Shown here: piece after piece, positions 36,701 through 38,843 of the stretch
Position numbering within the stretch: the stretch's first letter is position 1
How the letters are laid out: each line of letters starts with the position of its first letter
NCBI GenBank assembly: GCA_903819565.1
Contig: CAIJDY010000090.1
Span: forward strand, 1-38,843
Origin: Candidatus Omnitrophota bacterium
GTDB taxonomy: Bacteria > Omnitrophota > Omnitrophia > Omnitrophales > Aquincolibacteriaceae
DNA length: 38,843 bases
Direction: 5' to 3'
Made by a program: the position numbers and the translations under genes
The notes under the pieces: model-generated
Database searches by the model: none
The model's input: the letters and a program-made list of their open reading frames with translations, nothing else
Told to the model about the DNA's origin: nothing

Positions 36701-38157
36701 CGCTTGATGTTTTCTTTGTGGAATCCGCCATACACAAGAACCGCCGTACGAGGGTTTAGGGTATAGGGTTTAGGCGCGGGTTCGTTTTTTTCGATTTTCC
36801 TATCCCCTGTCCCCTCCACGGTATTCGCTAAGAAGTACTTATCCAGCGTCGCCGCAATCGCGTTGTCACGTTCTGCAGCGATCTCGTAAAACCTGATCGC
36901 GTCCAGGACGTTCCGCTCCCATTGCTTGGAAAGGACCAGGGGCTTGAGGGTCTGCTCGTGGATGAAGCGGCCCAAAGATGTCGTGCTGAAGGTTTTGAGC
37001 TCAATCTTGACGGCTTCGTACTCTTCCTGGGTCACCTGAAGATCGTTCAGGCGCTCCAGCAGTCCGAGGACCTTGGCGTAACCAAAAAGCTCCTTGTCCG
37101 CCGGGTCCTTAAGATACCCTTCCCGGATCGTTTCTTCGAGTTTCCCGAGCGCGCCATAAACCTCGCGGGCATCGATATGTTTTGCTTTTTCGATGACGGC
37201 GGGATCCTGGGTCTTCGCGGCCTCCACGACAAACCGGAGCAACGGAGCCATCCCCGCGCCCCGCCCTTCCGCCCGAGCATCAGGGGCGGACATTCCCAGC
37301 AACGGCATCGACCTTTCGAGATAGGTTAAAAGATCGATCGTTTTATGATCAAATTGGTTTTTAAGCTTGAGCCATCCCAGGAGCTCTTTGGGGAACCGCT
37401 TGTCGGCGTGAGAGCGGACCTCTCTCCCGAGGGCTTTCAGATCTTGGGCGATCGCCTCCTTTTTCCCGGCGGAAAGCCGGTACTGAAGGATGTTCTCTTT
37501 GTGGAGCTTCAGGCTGTCAGCGCCGATCAACTGAAAATCAACGCTTCGGGAATAGAGATGAGGGGTTAGTCCTTTCGTATCTTTGATTTTTCTATCCGCT
37601 ATACCCTCAACCCCAGACGCGAGTTTCCGGTTGATGTGCGCGTACTCCGCCCCGCCGACGCGCAGATGGTCCATGAGAAAGTACGAAACCTTTTCTTTGA
37701 TCGCGGGATCCTTGATGAATCCGAAAAATTGATCCGTGGGGACCGGACCTTCGTACCCTTCCTCGAAAACGGTTCTGACGCCGCAGTTCGCGACCATGCG
37801 GTTAATGATCTTTGAGATATTCTCCTGCGCCTCGAGCGAATCGTGAGCGTCCTGGATGAAGACGATCGTCTTCCGCGAATCGGGTCTCGGTGTCCGGTAG
37901 ACTTCGTCAATTGTTCCAAGTTCGGGAGGGACCGCGATCTTACCGTCAAGGACTTGACCGGTCGAAGCGGTGACCGGATCACCTCCCGGAACTTTGGAAT
38001 CTTGAGCCTGTTTACCACCTGTCTGGCCGGTAGACATGGCAAGGCTAACTGGGGACGGAAGCAGGGCTTGAGTCGCAATGAAGGAAAGCAGGGTGAAGAG
38101 CGCGACGCTCCTCAAATAAGTTGCTCCCGTGAAGACAGTTTTCTTAGGTTTTTTCAT
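30553..38157 (-). CDS. Giant polyprotein-like ORF, N-terminal part with signal peptide
   Basis: From the ATG at 38155-38157 this frame has 2534 codons. That start has an AAAGGA ribosome site 10 bases upstream and gives a good signal peptide: MKKPKK, a hydrophobic core (SVALFTLLSFIATQALL), then SPVSLA. The frame stays open to 38217, but the extra 20 residues lack a ribosome site. Seven RSEVR-type motifs split it into eight modules, three with membrane segments. The last 50 or so residues (after GVIASTRTP) turn into low-sense Arg/Pro-rich sequence where the 7949-codon frame makes sense, so the true product probably shifts frame at 30698-30701 and runs on. Confidence 0.85.
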   Translation of the reverse strand: MKKPKKTVFTGATYLRSVALFTLLSFIATQALLPSPVSLAMSTGQTGGKQAQDSKVPGGDPVTASTGQVLDGKIAVPPELGTIDEVYRTPRPDSRKTIVFIQDAHDSLEAQENISKIINRMVANCGVRTVFEEGYEGPVPTDQFFGFIKDPAIKEKVSYFLMDHLRVGGAEYAHINRKLASGVEGIADRKIKDTKGLTPHLYSRSVDFQLIGADSLKLHKENILQYRLSAGKKEAIAQDLKALGREVRSHADKRFPKELLGWLKLKNQFDHKTIDLLTYLERSMPLLGMSAPDARAEGRGAGMAPLLRFVVEAAKTQDPAVIEKAKHIDAREVYGALGKLEETIREGYLKDPADKELFGYAKVLGLLERLNDLQVTQEEYEAVKIELKTFSTTSLGRFIHEQTLKPLVLSKQWERNVLDAIRFYEIAAERDNAIAATLDKYFLANTVEGTGDRKIEKNEPAPKPYTLNPRTAVLVYGGFHKENIKRILEAKGISYCVVSPRIMKPSPRHEDYYKKLMTVGSLPFERAIAQATATSPQRIFENVNGSFEIHAVYDAARLNPGADVSLLEKYLPPAKAGLPVGQVGSPVAGEQIRSEARKKATELPREGNGTRDKADPSRWQSRIKMALPSSLSFSFFVVGMLADLKLEAMRSALHLSSISPLLDWALGWAPDFLLPWTFVHFVMGGLYLMIKEMGRPMMDRVARAVHMVALVAFMAAEITGPWILKNPKFAGATFSVWDLAAIAAACAFSYGLHAALIAVIFRNSESTETPASEIFGIAPSRSEVRSDIPADLRGTAADQEARNVAAQLEKDVTDFFVFLDRIIEEAESSARGFEKTRFHEELRHGSANSLGLIRPIAGKTDRELGTSLNIQILNNKITDLDFSTQLLDQFLGNGGSAFEVPPSLKAGIEITEGLLTSKALLRALGHLEERELLRQKYSVPIQKIRVLFRNLKSQIQTATSQISARAEVREELDSFMASFEGSIYYPAGGTDFYSVRNLAKIFPKLKSLTFADNFDPYEKALPDIIGGGGAVGVLWQMKKVLGKLGFLFAEWEVQRQGEDLAINLTHTRLWDKDVAGRRMTIRYLIQDLFRVDEQFDAVFVQFPGMAGHLAERPEFWRRIHSQTKRYLFLGTDTKTPPPELFEYIASRAVDAVFGPEIHCYRVLRSEVRAGEPVQAGFDQVPHAGKNAILHGISLLATLAQAWVGTKGLDDRSYEEKEKYGNDLQHELDKIGGLIGEHRKTLSEEDRREIIDAINKIEGHKNLGGWIRQNSGTLASFKQKLRSEVREADAKVVRNKKIIKIGIILGAVAGAAAVIQWAVYGLTGINLWQEFRQAQQTPGFSASAIAAGIALVMGIAARIIGMILSDTATRRSPLVVSVMFGMQVLWRPLVGAYQVAVNWFIEAHFQEPAMRAFVSLVLGFVASIIFDLFEPVVLGRLDAKQHEAKGDFARAEEIRQDLVVRRQLWRIWDGIMGRLASVYLQQAVVQNVVPMALRPLVYFGLSFFNNTFRSMMAFTKNPTLSTKGVAKWGFLMSAGCFLVSATTGVAALLITSVSVYYFYRRNGDVSRSQPGISRDRDVRSDQTPDRSEVRSLEDLLRGRYGEGVAGVREVEKETEEWITPSEREELKTIISGHESLSTKLVEDIKAFYYRPGGRYEGLITLRISEGRDFYAPDDVLSNVTEMMESNFPRAAEAIKGKRVLVLGAGYGESSYVWAYQAGAKEVVGVESNPLAASLGKVFINKKGVPLDYRDMNALDLTLRDGEFDVVICDRYLNLMPPVLRYKALYEAARVLKPGGDLWIFSHYPGMWRDVWPEKEHWWVLAGLGFSDFKIDDFDYDEAFITAKKMSSKEDPDFTATRSTTSEVDDGQSRSEVRVAGEPAGLGSREETEKAFRSFEAFERGSNLKTPRRGRSTWVKPFHGFMVDQIFQRYQDEKEKISLVWARNILREFFVETFREKFFSIFRFKETFKALWRQLSEYGRDVVIFVVAYNLLEDYLLSPILLFLKMPALAAFVFFGHFEWIVYPAYFAVRQKLKKTFQKQLRPAEKEKLRGFLKNRLSEAAGVKGRWEAVKKLLWIHPNLPKLLNETLLRAEDAGDVSSVTHISIRELYFKCMGRILRKEGLKSKDARRGFELILRGLGDNDPWVRKVCAGAIGKFAERLDFGDGMRAYSSLVGRFSKETEVTVREAILRSLGALPCDGSLEILTGVLKDPEAGFWAKKYAAESTGKILEHLKLDREVPLSDVIVDAIHALLAQLDPEEQRSVAVRVAAVDALARLREDTHPGLEPLRGLINGGPIGALWKDPDPTVREHALWAIARHSLVEREANGARAQAFERILIESLDGNFINVAELSERYLRYLYRIRPAPFPKELKIKVQKALERSRIAKPVIFIAVDSLFEEGRDRVSVLSSPKVEAFVKRLRDANNLVLYARNFLKDRNRSAIQPDGDIEVFDDFDLARFADVMDRLRKGKPAHVPWIDFARGVIASTRTPDPESGRMPGLHRFGEEPSKACRSDRHEEPPDLARRARSSGRGPRASP
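30698..30701 (-). other. Frame junction in a four-base homopolymer
   Basis: Dropping one base of this G4 run (C4 in the mRNA sense) joins the frames as GVIASTRTLIPNPEGCLVC, with sensible sequence on both sides. The most likely cause is a one-base homopolymer error in sequencing or assembly; a real mutation or programmed +1 shift is also possible. No RNA structure or stop-codon pause site is evident. Confidence 0.75.
30702..32541 (-). other. Module 8: membrane segment, HEAT-like repeats and alpha/beta domain
   Basis: The module begins with two or three hydrophobic segments near 32080-32230 (VVIFVVAYNLLEDYLL, ILLFLKMPALAAFVFFGHF). It is followed by HEAT-like repeats (GLGDNDPWVRKVCAGAIGKF, KETEVTVREAILRSLGALP, VAVRVAAVDALARL, DPTVREHALWAIARH) and ends in PVIFIAVDSLFEEGRDRVSV and FAAE-like alpha/beta sequence. 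It runs directly into the Nudix-like region, with no RSEVR between. HEAT repeats usually serve as protein-binding scaffolds. Confidence 0.65.
32557..33390 (-). other. Module 7: class I SAM-dependent methyltransferase
   Basis: Motifs are complete: GKRVLVLGAGYGESSYVWAY (motif I), KEVVGVESNPLAASLG (acidic loop), PLDYRDMNALDL, FDVVICDRYLNLMPPVLRY (motif IV) and LKPGGDLWIFSHYP. It has 278 residues with an N-terminal helical extension. This is the best-formed methyltransferase of the set. The C-terminal linker reads ATRSTTSEVDDGQSRSEVR. Confidence 0.8.
32571..32585. repeat. Perfect palindrome in a linker (CCACCTC-G-GAGGTGG)
   Basis: The arms CCACCTC and GAGGTGG pair perfectly round a single G. It encodes the STTSEVD stretch before the RSEVR at 32542. 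The same core recurs at 8478-8490 and, less perfectly, at 15858 and 7454. Confidence 0.8.
33406..34302 (-). other. Module 6: polytopic membrane module
   Basis: The 299-residue module has about six hydrophobic segments, for example IIKIGIILGAVAGAAAVIQW, SAIAAGIALVMGIAARIIG, VSLVLGFVASIIFDLF and CFLVSATTGVAALLI. A charged loop (RLDAKQHEAKGDFARAEEIR) divides it into halves. I do not recognise a transporter family. It would place flanking soluble modules on defined sides of a membrane. Confidence 0.6.
34318..34653 (-). other. Module 5: short helical module
   Basis: The 112-residue module starts with a weakly hydrophobic helix (AILHGISLLATLAQAWVG) and continues as a charged helical region (KEKYGNDLQHELDKIGGLIG, DAINKIEGHKNLGGWIRQ). 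No family is recognised. It may be a coiled-coil or docking spacer. Confidence 0.4.
34669..35250 (-). other. Module 4: alpha/beta module, unknown
   Basis: The 194-residue module reads like a Rossmann-type domain with a glycine-rich turn (ALPDIIGGGGAVGVLWQMKK), a strand-helix layout (FDAVFVQFPGMAGHLAE), and RYLFLGTDTKTPPPELF. It is reminiscent of SAM-binding domains but lacks a clear motif I; assignment is uncertain. Confidence 0.4.
35266..35802 (-). other. Module 3: helical module
   Basis: The 179 residues are mainly helical, with FVFLDRIIEEAESSARGFEK, FHEELRHGSANSLGLIRPI and SLKAGIEITEGLLTSKALLR. The HEELRH stretch superficially resembles a histidine-kinase dimerisation helix, but no ATPase domain follows directly. 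It ends at RAEVR (35251), one of the two variants with Ala at position 2. Confidence 0.4.
35818..36366 (-). other. Module 2: polytopic membrane module
   Basis: Four or five hydrophobic segments are visible in 183 residues (SLSFSFFVVGMLADL, LLPWTFVHFVMGGLYLMI, VHMVALVAFMAAEI, LAAIAAACAFSYGLHAALIA). The first follows a charged, Arg/Lys-rich stretch, so its N-terminus probably faces the cytoplasm. Family unknown. Confidence 0.6.
36398..36450. repeat. GC-rich palindromic repeat inside the coding frame
   Basis: The region contains nested inverted repeats CCTGTC-CGA-CAGG and AGGCAGGCCTGCCT plus a later GGCAGGT copy, coding for GLPVGQVGSPVAG near the end of module 1. This type of mobile GC-palindrome is usually intergenic, and here it is read in frame. 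Confidence 0.6.
36755..36830 (-). repeat. In-frame GDRKI repeat, copy 2
   Basis: The peptide VEGTGDRKIEKNEPAPKPY is encoded by DNA with GGATAGGAAAATCGAAA followed by repeated CCCTATACCCTAAACCC-type sequence. It aligns with the copy at 37568-37620 and looks like a small mobile repeat carried in frame within module 1. Confidence 0.55.
37568..37620 (-). repeat. In-frame GDRKI-like repeat, copy 1
   Basis: VEGIADRKIKDTKGLTPH is encoded by DNA with GGATAGAAAAATCAAAG, sharing 15 of 17 bases with the other copy, next to a GGGTATAGCGG stretch. It is placed in a loop between motif Glu and the second GxxH of module 1. Confidence 0.55.
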
Positions 38158-38361
38158 TGGGGTCAAGTCCTTTGAGCATTCGTAGGGAAAGGTTAACACT
38201 TCCATCAGAGAATACAAACCTGGAGATGACTCTAGTGATTTTCTATTGATGAAAGCTATATATTGCTATTTTTTGCTAGTTCGCGTTTTTAAGGACTTTA
38301 TAAAAATTTATACACGAAGAGACTCGTGAGAAGTGAACGGAGAAATCTTTCGAATCAAATG
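38158..38361 (-). promoter_or_regulatory. AT-rich upstream region of the giant gene
   Basis: No gene lies in these 204 bases. The region is far more AT-rich than its surroundings, with TATAAA and TATATA elements at about 38290-38310 and 38258-38263 on the minus strand, but no well-spaced -35 hexamer. A 5-base inverted repeat (CACGA-AGAGAC-TCGTG, about 38303-38318) lies near the end of the preceding gene and could be a weak terminator or operator. The promoter of the giant gene is probably here, but I cannot place it. Confidence 0.4.
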
Positions 38362-38622
38362 CTATTTCGGGGAAGACGCTTTAAGGGTCTTTCTTCGCTC
38401 GTTGGCGCAAAGAAGAAAAGCCAGGAGGGTCGGCACGGGCAGGATCAACTCAAGAACAAAATGCCCTTTCACCTTCAGCACATAGATGCAGATCAAGACG
38501 AAAGGAATGAAACAGACAAGCTTCTTCGAGACCGGAAGGTTAAATCCGTCGCAAAAAGAAAAACCCAAAAAAAGCGTGTAAAGGCAGAGCGCTAAATATT
38601 CCAGCAAAAGAGTGTGGTCCAT
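38362..38622 (-). CDS. Small membrane protein of unknown function
   Basis: The 86-residue product (start MDHTLLLEYLAL) is hydrophobic, with about three membrane segments (LEYLALCLYTLFLGFSF, LVCFIPFVLICIYVL, FVLELILPVPTLLAFLL) and a basic C-terminal tail (ERRKTLKASSPK). The ATG at 38620-38622 is preferred over the upstream one at 38652 because it has a CTGGAGGG ribosome site 9 bases ahead. A sigma70-like promoter lies 60 bases upstream. Function is unknown; its position ahead of the giant gene does not prove a link, as a separate promoter region lies between. Confidence 0.65.
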   Translation of the reverse strand: MDHTLLLEYLALCLYTLFLGFSFCDGFNLPVSKKLVCFIPFVLICIYVLKVKGHFVLELILPVPTLLAFLLCANERRKTLKASSPK

Positions 38623-38682
38623 GGAATTTCCCTCCAGAGTCAACCGATTCAAGATCAGGTTCTGAGACCGCCAGACAGGCCG

Positions 38683-38711
38683 ATTATAGTCCTGCCGGAA
38701 TGGACTGACAA
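38683..38711 (-). promoter_or_regulatory. Sigma70-type promoter for the small membrane protein
   Basis: TTGTCA, a 17-base spacer and TATAAT are in line on the minus strand, matching the bacterial consensus at 11 of 12 positions. It lies about 60 bases ahead of the start at 38622. Confidence 0.7.
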
Positions 38712-38713
38712 GG

Positions 38714-38758
38714 CGGGTTTTTGTACCTGTTCAGCCTCCGGGGTTGAACGGGTTTTTG
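38714..38758. repeat. Short direct repeats and a hairpin upstream of the promoter
   Basis: CGGGTTTTTG occurs at 38714-38723 and 38749-38758. Between them GTTCA and TGAAC form a 5-base inverted repeat, followed by GGGTTTTT on the plus strand. It could be a terminator for a plus-strand transcript or a duplication scar; no plus-strand gene is nearby in the window. Confidence 0.3.
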
Positions 38759-38759
38759 C

Positions 38760-38843
38760 CTAGTGAAACCGGAGGATCGTGTCCAGGTGCCGCTCCATCT
38801 TGACCTCGATATCGGAGAAGGACCTTTCATAAACATCCATCCC
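38760..38843 (-). CDS. C-terminal fragment of a minus-strand ORF entering from the right edge
   Basis: The last 84 bases hold an open frame on the minus strand reading GMDVYERSFSDIEVKMERHL and ending DTILRFH before TAG. It has coding-like composition but is too short to assign, and it could start within the window at the MDV. The family is unknown. Confidence 0.35.
   Translation of the reverse strand, partial: GMDVYERSFSDIEVKMERHLDTILRFH

Larger units (their letters stand above)
36382..38157 (-). other. Module 1: signal peptide plus TIKI/TraB/ChaN-like domain
   Basis: After the signal peptide (about residues 1-40) the domain has VFIQDAHDS (His105), VFEEGYEG (Glu132/133) and AVLVYGGFHKENI (His480), with the GVDSLKLH-like and SPRIMK segments expected between and after them. 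The GxxH - E - GxxH layout is characteristic of the TIKI/TraB/GumN/ChaN superfamily, where the His and Glu residues bind a metal or haem and TIKI acts as a protease. The first G is Q-D-A-H here, so activity is uncertain. It is the exported N-terminal module and the only candidate protease seen in the chain. Confidence 0.6.

Noticed and set aside
6771-38157. NRPS/PKS megasynthase or giant adhesin
   Set aside because: No adenylation, condensation, ketosynthase or carrier-protein motifs occur, and no long arrays of adhesin-type repeats. The modules are unrelated single enzymes.
38158-38217. Upstream start for the giant ORF at 38217
   Set aside because: The extra 20 residues lack a ribosome site, while the ATG at 38157 has AAAGGA at good distance and begins a proper signal peptide.
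1-38843. tRNA, rRNA or riboswitch
   Set aside because: No stretch with tRNA-like cloverleaf arms, rRNA core sequence or a known riboswitch pattern was recognised in the non-coding segments, which are all short.

Overview
The window looks like a piece of a Candidatus Omnitrophota (OP3, PVC-related) chromosome or a close relative. I infer this from style, not from a search: a gigantic ORF pair with an unusual recurrent RSEVR-type linker, small secreted proteins, and glycogen and envelope-stress genes with bacterial Shine-Dalgarno sites. Every convincing gene except one transposase remnant lies on the minus strand.

Layout by coordinate. 1-140: end of an insertion sequence, with the 3' tail of a probable transposase and two degenerate copies of a terminal repeat. 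183-1833: an ECF sigma factor, an overlapping zinc-finger anti-sigma factor and a Spy/CpxP-like periplasmic protein, closed by a hairpin terminator. 1917-4195: a zinc-ribbon membrane protein, a small secreted Lys/Ala-rich protein, a GHL10-type secreted glycoside hydrolase and a monohaem cytochrome c-like protein, several with visible terminators or promoters. 4328-6562: glycogen branching enzyme GlgB. 6771-38157: one giant coding region of about 31.4 kb. 38362-38622: a small membrane protein with a good sigma70-type promoter. 38760-38843: tail of another minus-strand ORF.

The giant region is the striking part. It reads as two overlapping ORFs (2554 and 7949 codons) that join without loss of sense if one base is removed from a four-base G run at 30698-30701. 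The join would give a single protein of about 10,460 residues with an N-terminal signal peptide. The chain is built like a polyprotein. About 29 modules, most of them the size of ordinary free-standing proteins, are separated by 32 copies of a five-residue motif R-(S/A)-E-(V/I/A/M/L/S)-R, usually in the context A-RSEVR-E. The expected number of any given exact pentapeptide in such a chain is about 0.003; RSEVR itself occurs 17 times.

From N to C terminus the modules are: TIKI/TraB/ChaN-like domain; membrane module; helical module; alpha/beta module; helical module; membrane module; methyltransferase; membrane plus HEAT repeats plus degenerate Nudix; anti-sigma-type ATPase; five-repeat module; nucleotidyltransferase with left-handed beta-helix; MTHFR-like; kinase-like; methyltransferase; DapA-like aldolase; two methyltransferases; double MutS-like ATPase; Rossmann-like; HTH-like triple repeat; CheR-like methyltransferase; HAD; histidine-kinase ATPase; UXS-like epimerase; IDI-like Nudix; lipoprotein-like beta module; cupin; C-terminal module.

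The working hypothesis is a processed polyprotein or giant scaffold whose RSEVR motifs are cleavage or recognition sites. The first module has the GxxH-E-GxxH layout of the TIKI/TraB superfamily, which includes a metalloprotease, so self-processing is possible. A competing view is that the linkers derive from palindromic DNA elements inserted in frame. Several linkers carry clear inverted repeats, but synonymous codon changes within the motif argue that the peptide itself is under selection.
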